The notes beneath the pieces were generated by a model. That model was not told the DNA's origin, ran no database searches, and worked only from the letters and a program-made list of their open reading frames with translations. A DNA stretch of 9,499 nt from UBA2040 sp002332715 (GTDB lineage: Bacteria > Bacteroidota > Bacteroidia > Flavobacteriales_D > Crocinitomicaceae): positions 1-9,499 of the forward strand of contig JAQWUF010000105.1 in assembly GCA_029242295.1 (NCBI GenBank), in the 5' to 3' direction. The translations under genes were made by a program, and so were the position numbers. Of this stretch, positions 1 through 5,677 are shown piece after piece. Position 1 is the first letter of the stretch; every line of letters begins with the position of its first letter.

Positions 1-2
1 AT

Positions 3-404
3 TTTGAACCGATAACAGGACGTGTGCATCAGCCACCTCCGGTTCACCAGCAATTTGAAGCTTATAACTTTGTTATTTGTTCTTTTGTTCCAAGGTTGTA
101 CGATTATCATCCAAAATCAATTCCTGCACCCTATAATCACAGTAACATTGACTCAGATGAACTTTTGTATTATGTAGCTGGAGATTTCATGAGCCGAAAC
201 CATGTAGAACAAGGATTTATTTCCTTGCACCCAGGTGGAACTCCTCACGGACCGCACCCAGGCGCATATGAAAGAAGCATCGGTCAGAAAGATACTGAAG
301 AATTAGCCGTGATGGTGGACACATTCAAACCACTTAAATTAACACAAGCAGCTGTTGACTTACAAGATGAGTCATATGTGACAAGCTGGTTATTTAAAGA
401 CTAA
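3..404 (+). CDS. hmgA: Homogentisate 1,2-dioxygenase, C-terminal part (5' end outside window)
   Basis: Only the last 133 residues are present; the reading frame is open to the left edge, so the GTG at 24 is an internal valine and not the start. The enzyme opens the aromatic ring of homogentisate with O2 and Fe(II), giving maleylacetoacetate in tyrosine/phenylalanine breakdown in the cytoplasm. Visible family marks are HQPPPVHQQFEA near the left end, FVPRLYDYHP, the NHSNIDSDELLYY segment and LHPGGTPHGPHPG; the histidines and acidic residues of the last two are the likely iron-binding region, though I cannot assign each ligand without an alignment. The C-terminus (DTFKPLKLT, then about 20 residues) looks complete. 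The next gene, hppD, starts 13 nt after the stop and makes this enzyme's substrate, which supports both calls and an operon. Confidence 0.93.
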   Translation, partial: FEPITGRVHQPPPVHQQFEAYNFVICSFVPRLYDYHPKSIPAPYNHSNIDSDELLYYVAGDFMSRNHVEQGFISLHPGGTPHGPHPGAYERSIGQKDTEELAVMVDTFKPLKLTQAAVDLQDESYVTSWLFKD

Positions 405-417
405 AAACCATAGGATT

Positions 418-1590
418 ATGTCAATAGAGACAAAAAAAGATATCAAAAACGTAGAATACGGATTAGAAAAAATATTCAAAGGAGCACAAGATTTCTTGCC
501 TCTTTTAGGAACAGATTATGTTGAATTCATAGTGGGTAATGCCAAACAAGCAGCTCACTTTTACAAAACTGCATTTGGATTTCAATCACATGCATATAAA
601 GGATTGGAAACGGGATGTAAAGACTATGCTTCATACGTATTAAAACAAGATAAAATTAGAATAGTCCTTACAACTCCTCTTAATTCAACATCTTGGATGA
701 ATGATCACCTTGCTAAACACGGTGATGGTGTAAAGATTATTGCGCTATGGGTAGATGATGCCAAGAAATCCTGGGAAGAGACTACTAAAAGAGGTGCTAA
801 ATCATATATGGAGCCAACCGTTGAAAAAGACGAACACGGTGAAGTAGTAAGAGCAGGAATATATACGTATGGAGAAACGGTACATATGTTTGTGGAGCGC
901 AAGAACTACAAAGGGGCGTTTTTACCTGGATATGAAAAATGGGAATCTGATTACGCTCCTGAACCAACTGGACTAAAATTCATTGACCACATGGTAGGTA
1001 ATGTAGGTTGGAATGAAATGAATATTTGGGTGAAATGGTATGAAGATGTCATGGGATTTGTAAATTTCCTATCCTTCGATGACAAGCAAATTACGACTGA
1101 ATATTCGGCTTTGATGAGTAAGGTGATGAGTAATGGAAATGGACGAATTAAATTTCCAATTAATGAACCTGCCGAAGGAATTAAAAAATCTCAAATTGAA
1201 GAGTATTTAGACTTTTATAATGGTCCAGGAGTTCAACATATTGCTATTGCAACGGATGACATCATTACAACCGTAAGCGAACTTCGATCGAGAGGAATTG
1301 AGTTTTTATCTACACCTCCAGAAGAATATTACAAAGCGGTTCCAGGAAGATTGGCAGATCATAGCCATCAGCTGAAAGAAGATATCGAAAAACTGAAAAG
1401 TTTGGGGATTATGATAGATGCAGATGAAGAAGGATATTTACTTCAAATCTTCACGAAACCTATCGAAGATCGTCCAACACTTTTCTTTGAAATCATACAG
1501 AGAATGGGCGCTAGAGGTTTTGGAGCAGGAAACTTTAAGGCACTTTTCGAAAGCATCGAGAGGGAACAAGAGAAAAGAGGTACTTTATAA
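418..1590 (+). CDS. hppD: 4-hydroxyphenylpyruvate dioxygenase
   Basis: A 390-aa two-domain VOC-fold Fe(II) dioxygenase that converts 4-hydroxyphenylpyruvate to homogentisate. The N-terminal half (about 30-165) is the degenerate structural VOC repeat; the C-terminal half (about 185-375) is catalytic. The three iron ligands expected in the family are visible: His191 in FIDHMVGNV, His274 in VQHIAIATDD and Glu358 in LFFEIIQRMG, with spacing close to that of mammalian enzymes. The C-terminal segment GARGFGAGNFKALFESIEREQ is the typical tail with the helix that gates the active site. ATG start 13 nt after hmgA, no Shine-Dalgarno, as usual in Bacteroidota. Length is normal for the family and no key residue is missing. 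The operon ends in the hairpin at 1601-1638, so product and next enzyme are co-expressed. Confidence 0.96.
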   Translation: MSIETKKDIKNVEYGLEKIFKGAQDFLPLLGTDYVEFIVGNAKQAAHFYKTAFGFQSHAYKGLETGCKDYASYVLKQDKIRIVLTTPLNSTSWMNDHLAKHGDGVKIIALWVDDAKKSWEETTKRGAKSYMEPTVEKDEHGEVVRAGIYTYGETVHMFVERKNYKGAFLPGYEKWESDYAPEPTGLKFIDHMVGNVGWNEMNIWVKWYEDVMGFVNFLSFDDKQITTEYSALMSKVMSNGNGRIKFPINEPAEGIKKSQIEEYLDFYNGPGVQHIAIATDDIITTVSELRSRGIEFLSTPPEEYYKAVPGRLADHSHQLKEDIEKLKSLGIMIDADEEGYLLQIFTKPIEDRPTLFFEIIQRMGARGFGAGNFKALFESIEREQEKRGTL

Positions 1591-1600
1591 TTAATAAATT

Positions 1601-1638
1601 AAAAAAGGGGTTCGCGGTTTCATGCGAATCCCTTTTTT
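1601..1638 (+). terminator. Rho-independent terminator of the hmgA-hppD operon
   Basis: A 15-bp stem (left arm 1601-1615, right arm 1624-1638) with one G-T wobble closes an 8-nt loop. The left arm begins with six A and the right arm ends with six T, so the hairpin can terminate on the plus strand and, in principle, also on the minus strand. It starts 10 nt after the hppD stop codon. Confidence 0.9.
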
Positions 1639-1645
1639 GATTAGA

Positions 1646-1969
1646 AAACACGGTTTACCGATAAACCAGAAATAGTTTTAGAGAATAATTGCAGATTTGT
1701 TTTAGATTGAAGCATATGAGGATTACGTGCAATTACTTTCGGATGATGCCCGTCACGTTAAGAAACAGAAAATGTCTCATTATGAGAAAAAAACCCTACT
1801 CAGTGATTTATTAGTTCGCACTCATCGATCCAATATCATTACAATTGATCGAATCTAAAGTATTAAACCTAATTAAAATAGCAGGTATCAAGTAGTTTTT
1901 GCGCGTGGCGTAAGTTTCCCAATTAGTCGATCGTCTTTTCCAGAATTGAAACAACGCTTGGGTTGGTAA
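1646..1969 (+). pseudogene. Decayed LytTR DNA-binding domain (response regulator remnant)
   Basis: This 400-nt gap between hppD and purE has no intact gene, but one plus-strand frame reads through as a LytTR domain with in-frame stops. In order it shows ADLF, a TAG where a Tyr is expected (1703-1705), IEAYEDYVQL, KKQKMSHYEKK, VRTHRSNIITIDRI, a TAA (1856-1858), another TAA (1874-1876), then VVFARGVSFPISRSSFPELK, QRLGW and a natural stop at 1967-1969. These match LytTR landmarks: the entry strand with IEA, the FxRxHRSxIVN recognition segment, and the terminal PVSR..ELK.RL helix. Two more TAGs lie further upstream (1673, 1679), where similarity fades. No receiver domain or start codon is visible, so it is a 3' remnant. 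The frame is preserved over about 270 nt with stops arising by substitution, which suggests moderate-age decay, not a frameshift artefact. Domain identity is from motif recognition, not a search. Confidence 0.78.
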
Positions 1970-1995
1970 TTAAATGGTATAAATAAGTAAATTTG
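1963..1995 (+). promoter_or_regulatory. Promoter of purE (Bacteroidota type)
   Basis: TAAATTTG at 1988-1995 is a perfect match to the Bacteroidota -7 consensus TAnnTTTG. A TTG at 1963-1965 lies 22 nt upstream, within the 17-23 nt spacing reported for Flavobacterium promoters. Transcription would begin around 2000, leaving a leader of only about 10 nt before ATG 2011. The -33 TTG falls in the last codons of the LytTR pseudogene. Confidence 0.7.
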
Positions 1996-2010
1996 TCCAA
2001 AATATTCAAA

Positions 2011-2493
2011 ATGGTAAAAGTTGGAATCATAATGGGAAGCAAATCGGATCTACCGGTTATGCAGGAAGCGGCTGACTTTCTTAAGGAAATCGGCGTAAAA
2101 TATGAAATGAAAATTGTTTCTGCCCACCGCACTCCTGAATTGATGTTAGATTATGCACAATCAGCTCATACACGAGGATTGGAGGTGATTATTGCCGGAG
2201 CAGGAGGCGCAGCTCATTTACCTGGAATGACGGCTTCATTAACCCCACTTCCTGTTATCGGCGTTCCTGTTAAATCAAGTAATTCAATTGATGGCTGGGA
2301 CAGTATTTTATCCATTCTGCAGATGCCTATTGGGATTCCAGTAGCCACAGTTGCTTTGAATGGCGCCAAGAACGCAGGGATTTTAGCTGCAAAGATTTTG
2401 GGTTCAACAGATAAAGTTCTTCAAGGAAAATTGGTTCAATTCATGTTGGACATGAAATTAAAAGTTTTGGAGTCTGGAAAAGATTTAGATTAA
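2011..2493 (+). CDS. purE: N5-carboxyaminoimidazole ribonucleotide mutase (class I PurE)
   Basis: A 160-aa enzyme of de novo purine synthesis that moves the carboxylate of N5-CAIR to carbon 4, giving CAIR. The sequence opens with the Rossmann-like VGIIMGSKSDLPVM, has the catalytic-site SAHRTP (His39 of this start) and the phosphate/substrate loop AGAGGAAHLPGM, followed by LPVIGVPV and ILQMPIGIPVATVA; this pattern is class I, which normally works with PurK. No purK is next to it, so PurK must be encoded elsewhere. I chose ATG 2011 over an in-frame TTG at 1993 because that TTG lies inside the -7 promoter element and the family normally begins just before the GIIMGS strand. It is a single-gene unit: own promoter, own terminator, convergent tonB behind. 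Confidence 0.96.
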   Translation: MVKVGIIMGSKSDLPVMQEAADFLKEIGVKYEMKIVSAHRTPELMLDYAQSAHTRGLEVIIAGAGGAAHLPGMTASLTPLPVIGVPVKSSNSIDGWDSILSILQMPIGIPVATVALNGAKNAGILAAKILGSTDKVLQGKLVQFMLDMKLKVLESGKDLD

Positions 2494-2506
2494 AAAGATT
2501 CATACA

Positions 2507-2544
2507 AAAAGATAGGGGTGAAAAATTTTTCACCCCTATCTTTT
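2507..2544. terminator. Bidirectional terminator between purE and tonB
   Basis: A perfect 38-bp palindrome: two 19-nt arms meeting in AAAAATTTTT, with a GC-containing stem (GATAGGGGTG against CACCCCTATC) flanked by A and T runs. It sits between the stops of purE (plus) and tonB (minus) and has U-tracts in both directions, so it probably ends both transcripts. Confidence 0.92.
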
Positions 2545-2574
2545 GCAATTCTGTTTTGTTCAAATTTCGAATTT

Positions 2575-3246
2575 CTAGTTCAACGTAAAGACAATCGGTA
2601 ATCGACATCTTGTAGGAACCTTTTTACCAGCCGCTTCACCAGCAACCCATTTCGGCATTTTACGCATCATACGTTTGGCTTCACGGTCCAATTCAGGTGA
2701 AACGCCTCTTTCTACTTCTATGTCTGAGATTGTGCCAACTGCATCAACCACAAAAGCAACGTAAACTTTTCCTTGGTCGCCCTGTTCTATTGACATTTGA
2801 GGGTATTCGATATTAGCTGTAATCCATTTCATCATTTCAACTGTTCCACCTGGGAAAGTTGCTTCAACGTCTGGAAATTCTATAATCTCTGGTTTCGTTT
2901 CTACTTTTTTGTCCTCTTTGGCCGGTGGAGCTGGAGGGTCTGGCAAAGTAACATCAGCAGGTGGTATCTTGTCTGTGTTTTCTTCGATTATGATATCTTC
3001 TTGAACGGGAGGCGGAGCTTGAACCTCTGGTGGAGTTTCAATTGGTTTGTCCTCTTCCTTCTTCACTTCTTGCTCGAATTTTACGGCAGTCGCCTTTTGG
3101 TTTTTATCTCCTTGGTCATCCTTAGGAACACCTGCTGTATAGGAAAAAGAAGCGAGTACGAGACTACCAACGAAAAGGAATCCAATCGCTATGAATGGTA
3201 ATCGCAGTTTGTCAACATTTGCGTCAGCACTTTTCTTAATGTCCAT
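2575..3246 (-). CDS. TonB-family energy transducer
   Basis: A 223-aa inner-membrane protein with the standard TonB layout: short cytoplasmic N-terminus (1-16), one membrane helix (about 17-36, IAIGFLFVGSLVLA), a charged and proline-rich periplasmic spacer (about 60-125, with TPPEVQAPPP and LPDPPAPPAK), and a C-terminal TonB domain (about 130-223). That domain begins EATFPGGTVEMMKWI and shows EYPQ, the GKVYVAFVVDAVGTISDIEV strand region, a helix LDREAKRMMRKMPKW and the end VPTRCRLPIVFTLN, typical of Bacteroidota transducers. It would couple the ExbB/ExbD proton-motive complex to outer-membrane receptors; the substrate cannot be read from here, and no receptor or exbBD is nearby. ATG start; the 60-nt AT-rich leader has no clean TAnnTTTG, so it may be read through from gcvH. 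Which of the usually several paralogues this is cannot be told. Confidence 0.92.
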   Translation of the reverse strand: MDIKKSADANVDKLRLPFIAIGFLFVGSLVLASFSYTAGVPKDDQGDKNQKATAVKFEQEVKKEEDKPIETPPEVQAPPPVQEDIIIEENTDKIPPADVTLPDPPAPPAKEDKKVETKPEIIEFPDVEATFPGGTVEMMKWITANIEYPQMSIEQGDQGKVYVAFVVDAVGTISDIEVERGVSPELDREAKRMMRKMPKWVAGEAAGKKVPTRCRLPIVFTLN

Positions 3247-3305
3247 GATTTTTATATTTTAATTGTAAAAATAATAAATAAACGTACAAATACTATTCCA
3301 AAAAA

Positions 3306-3683
3306 TCAATAATAGTGTTTGTACATTAAACGAAACGTGAATATCCCCAAATAAGTGCCGGTTAATCCAAAAAAATTCCAAAGTAATTGAAAGTTTCGTT
3401 GCGGATAAATAGTCAGTATTACCATTTCAATGCTGATAAGAATAAGAACGGTAATAATAACCGCATTGGGCAGTGCCCGTCGTTTTAAAACTCGATTATC
3501 TTGTTGTCGTTTAAAGCTTGTACACAGGTTAAAACTCATTATGAAATAGAAAAAACCGTAATAGAAGCTGTATTTAGGTGAGTAATTTGTCGAATGAGAT
3601 AAACTTGGAAAGTTAATATCCATCAATAAAATGCACAGTACAACGAGCCATGCAAGACTCAAACCATAAATACGTAGGTTCAA
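3306..3683 (-). CDS. Small VanZ-like integral membrane protein
   Basis: A 125-aa, very hydrophobic protein with about four membrane segments: residues 7-23 (LSLAWLVVLCILLM), about 35-53 (YYGFFYFIMSFNL), about 73-93 (AVIITVLILISIEMVILTIY) and about 101-120 (LWNFFGLTGTYLGIFTF). The pattern of a glutamate in the third helix (SIEMV), an Arg just after it and N-F-G before a final glycine-containing helix resembles the degenerate VanZ family, and VanZ-like genes directly behind gcvH are, to my recollection, common in Flavobacteriia. The start is TTG, 2 nt after the gcvH stop; no ATG exists in frame until residue 22, which would delete the first helix. Translation is probably coupled to gcvH. The molecular function of these proteins is not established and no link to teicoplanin resistance is implied. 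Similarity is weak, so a generic membrane protein is the fallback. Confidence 0.72.
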   Translation of the reverse strand: MNLRIYGLSLAWLVVLCILLMDINFPSLSHSTNYSPKYSFYYGFFYFIMSFNLCTSFKRQQDNRVLKRRALPNAVIITVLILISIEMVILTIYPQRNFQLLWNFFGLTGTYLGIFTFRLMYKHYY

Positions 3684-3685
3684 AT

Positions 3686-4063
3686 CTATCCGATTAAACT
3701 GCCGTATGCTTCTGCATTCATTAGAGAATCTATTTGACTACTATTTGAAATTTTGATTTTTACCATCCATCCTTTTCCATATGGGTCAGTGTTTACAGTT
3801 TCAGGGCTAGATTCCAAATCGGCGTTGAATTCAATGATTTCAGCAGAAATAGGCATAAAAAGGTCAGAAACCGTTTTTACCGCTTCGATGCTACCAAATA
3901 CTTCTTCAGCATCCAATGTTTCGCCTTCTGTTTCAATTTCTACGTAAACAATATCTCCTAATTCGCTTTGTGCAAAATCAGTAATTCCTACTGTTGCGAT
4001 ATCGCCTTCTACACGAACCCATTCGTGATCTTTTGTGTATTTTAATTCTGCTGGTATGTTCAT
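3686..4063 (-). CDS. gcvH: Glycine cleavage system H protein
   Basis: A 125-aa lipoyl carrier that shuttles the aminomethyl group of glycine between the P, T and L proteins of the cytoplasmic glycine cleavage complex. The sequence is canonical: an N-terminal LKYTKDHEWVRVEGDIATVGITDFAQ region (positions 8-32), ELGDIVYVE, and the lipoylation motif GSIEAVKTVSDL, where Lys63 should carry lipoate, followed by the PISAEIIEFN and GWMVKIK strands. Length and start (ATG, MNIPAELKYT) match the family. gcvP and gcvT are not in the window, so the complex is encoded at dispersed loci here. It has its own promoter, divergent from prfB, and leads a minus-strand unit with the VanZ-like gene 2 nt behind it and probably tonB. 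Confidence 0.97.
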   Translation of the reverse strand: MNIPAELKYTKDHEWVRVEGDIATVGITDFAQSELGDIVYVEIETEGETLDAEEVFGSIEAVKTVSDLFMPISAEIIEFNADLESSPETVNTDPYGKGWMVKIKISNSSQIDSLMNAEAYGSLIG

Positions 4064-4081
4064 CTCTCTTTTTTAGTCCAA

Positions 4082-4089
4082 CAAATGTA
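4082..4089 (-). promoter_or_regulatory. -7 promoter element of gcvH
   Basis: Read on the minus strand this is TACATTTG, a perfect TAnnTTTG, 18 nt before the gcvH ATG; transcription would begin about 10 nt before the start codon. No TTG stands at the expected distance upstream, so the -33 part is weak or non-canonical. Confidence 0.55.
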
Positions 4090-4175
4090 TACTTTTCATT
4101 CTTTTATAAGGTCTTACGCACGTCATTTTTTCATTTTTTCTTAAAAAATAATTGGCTTCGTTTGTAGGAGGATTG

Positions 4176-4209
4176 TTGATAAAACTCCCCTAACTTTTTG
4201 TTACTTTTA
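4176..4209 (+). promoter_or_regulatory. Promoter of the prfB operon
   Basis: TACTTTTA at 4202-4209 matches TAnnTTTG in all but the last base, and a TTG lies at 4176-4178, a 23-nt spacer. The prfB ATG follows only 6 nt after the element, which implies a nearly leaderless message. The divergent gcvH promoter lies about 100 bp away. The stretch between them is AT-rich with a tandem TCATTTTT repeat (4123-4139) and no other recognisable site. Confidence 0.45.
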
Positions 4210-4215
4210 CGCCAC

Positions 4216-5301
4216 ATGATTAATCAGGATCAAATTAAGGAAACCCAGGAGAGAATCGAGAAAATCGAATCGTACCTAAAAATTGATGAAAAGCGAATGG
4301 CTTTGCATGAGGCCGAATTGAAAACGCAAGACCCCACTTTTTGGAATGATCCGAAGGCTGCAGAAGAGCACATGAAGGATATTCAAAGTCTTAAAGTGTG
4401 GGTTGAGGCTTATGATTCACTTAATTCTGGATTTGATGATATGGAAGTCATGGTGGAATTTGCGAAGGAAGATCCGGACGAAGAACCGGCTTTAGATAAA
4501 CATTACGAAAAGTTAATCAACAACCTGGAAGAATTAGAACTTAAAAACATGCTTTCGGATGAGGAAGATAAGTTGAGTGCAGTTCTTCAAATTACTGCAG
4601 GTGCAGGCGGAACAGAAAGTTGTGATTGGGCACAGATGCTGATGCGGATGTACCTAATGTATGCTCAAAAGAACGGCTATAAGGTGAAGGAGTTGAATTA
4701 CCAAGATGGTGATGTGGCTGGAATAAAAACAGTGACCCTTGAAATAGATGGTGAATTTGCCTTCGGTTATTTGAAAGGCGAAAATGGTGTCCATCGACTG
4801 GTGCGCATTTCCCCTTTCGACAGTAATGCTAAACGACATACTTCTTTTGTATCTGTGTACGTTTATCCTTTGGTGGATGATACGATTGAAATTCATGTAA
4901 ATCCAGCAGAGGTTTCTTTCGAAACTTTCCGTTCTGGTGGTGCTGGTGGACAAAATGTGAACAAGGTTGAAACGGCTGTTCGTTTGCGACATGAACCTTC
5001 GGGAATAATTATTGAAAATTCAGAATCCCGATCTCAATTGGCCAATAAAGAAAAAGCGATGCAATTATTAAAATCTCAATTGTATGAATTGGAATATCGT
5101 GAACGAATGGAAAAAAGGGATGCCATTGAAGCAAATAAGAAGAAAATAGAATGGGGTTCACAAATTCGTAATTACGTTATGCATCCGTACAAATTGGTCA
5201 AGGATGTACGGACAGGACACGAAACAGGGAATGTGGACGCTGTAATGGATGGTGAAATAAATGAGTTTTTGAAGAGTTATTTAATGACTTTCGGGAATTA
5301 A
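4216..5301 (+). CDS. prfB: Peptide chain release factor 2, without programmed frameshift
   Basis: A 361-aa factor that recognises UGA/UAA in the ribosomal A site and releases the peptide. It has the N-terminal coiled-coil domain (1-110), the stop-codon tripeptide SPF at 199-201 (HRLVRISPFDS), which marks RF2 rather than RF1, and the catalytic GGQ at 244-246 (SGGAGGQNVNKVETAVR), whose Gln is normally methylated by PrmC. The C-terminal WGSQIRNYVMHPY is also typical. Most bacterial prfB genes need a +1 frameshift at a CTTTGA site near codon 25; here the equivalent place (ESYLKID, codons 19-24) is read straight through with no stop, so autoregulation by frameshifting is absent. I start at ATG 4216; the in-frame TTG at 4198 precedes and overlaps the promoter. 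It leads an operon with the ArsC-like gene 5 nt downstream. Confidence 0.97.
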   Translation: MINQDQIKETQERIEKIESYLKIDEKRMALHEAELKTQDPTFWNDPKAAEEHMKDIQSLKVWVEAYDSLNSGFDDMEVMVEFAKEDPDEEPALDKHYEKLINNLEELELKNMLSDEEDKLSAVLQITAGAGGTESCDWAQMLMRMYLMYAQKNGYKVKELNYQDGDVAGIKTVTLEIDGEFAFGYLKGENGVHRLVRISPFDSNAKRHTSFVSVYVYPLVDDTIEIHVNPAEVSFETFRSGGAGGQNVNKVETAVRLRHEPSGIIIENSESRSQLANKEKAMQLLKSQLYELEYRERMEKRDAIEANKKKIEWGSQIRNYVMHPYKLVKDVRTGHETGNVDAVMDGEINEFLKSYLMTFGN

Positions 5302-5306
5302 GGGAT

Positions 5307-5657
5307 ATGAAAGCGAAAGTACAAATTTGGCACAATTCGCGATGTTCAAAAAGTCGGGATGCATCTCAATGGCTAGCTGAAAAGGAGATTGAAAATGAAT
5401 GGGTTGACTATATGAAAAGCCCAATCACCACTTTAGAATTAAAAGCCGTTTTGAAAAAATTAAATATTTCGGCTTTCGATTTAATTCGTAAAAAAGAAAA
5501 AATCTTTGTTGAGAATTGGAAAGGTCAGGACAAAAGCGAATTAGAATGGATAGAGATCATGGTTCAAAATCCAAAATTAATCGAAAGGCCAATTATTATT
5601 AAAGGTGACCAAGCAGTAATTGCACGTCCTCTTGAAAACATAGAGAAATTGTTTTAA
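5307..5657 (+). CDS. ArsC/YfgD-family thiol reductase (arsenate reductase-like)
   Basis: A 116-aa thioredoxin-fold protein of the glutaredoxin-dependent ArsC family. Near the N-terminus, IWHNSRCSKSRDA carries the catalytic Cys13; the arginines that bind oxyanion in E. coli ArsC are all matched: Arg61 (LIRKKE), Arg94 (IERPIII) and Arg107 (IARPLE). The CSKSR form of the active site is the YfgD/housekeeping variety, as opposed to CGTSR in resistance-operon ArsC. Together these allow arsenate reduction to arsenite. However, no arsR, efflux or phosphatase gene is nearby; it sits 5 nt after prfB and 20 nt before speA, so a role in arsenic resistance is only a possibility and some general thiol-redox job is as likely. 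Spx-like regulators share the fold but usually have a different N-terminal motif. Confidence 0.85.
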   Translation: MKAKVQIWHNSRCSKSRDASQWLAEKEIENEWVDYMKSPITTLELKAVLKKLNISAFDLIRKKEKIFVENWKGQDKSELEWIEIMVQNPKLIERPIIIKGDQAVIARPLENIEKLF

Positions 5658-5677
5658 AAATTTGTAGGGAATAGGAT

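Noticed and set aside
1706..1969. Stop-codon readthrough or alternative code in the LytTR frame
   Set aside because: Both TAG and TAA occur at positions without any recoding context, while neighbouring genes use these codons as normal stops; decay is simpler.
1993..2010. TTG start extending purE by 6 codons
   Set aside because: It lies inside the perfect -7 promoter element, and PurE proteins normally begin right before the GIIMGS strand at ATG 2011.
2797..3201. Plus-strand reading frame of 134 codons opposite tonB
   Set aside because: It is the shadow of the proline-rich tonB coding region, with an odd Trp/Phe-rich composition and no domain.
4166..4172. AGGAGGA resembling a Shine-Dalgarno site before prfB
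   Set aside because: It is about 45 nt upstream of the ATG and upstream of the likely promoter, so it would not be in the mRNA; Bacteroidota rarely use such sites.
4198..4215. TTG start extending prfB by 6 codons
   Set aside because: It overlaps the probable -7 element; ATG 4216 gives the usual N-terminus MINQDQIK.
4654..4992. Minus-strand reading frame of 112 codons inside prfB
   Set aside because: It is antisense to the conserved SPF-GGQ core of RF2, and its product has no recognisable feature.
5307..5657. Arsenic resistance operon
   Set aside because: Only an ArsC-like gene is present; no arsR, arsB/acr3 or related genes flank it.
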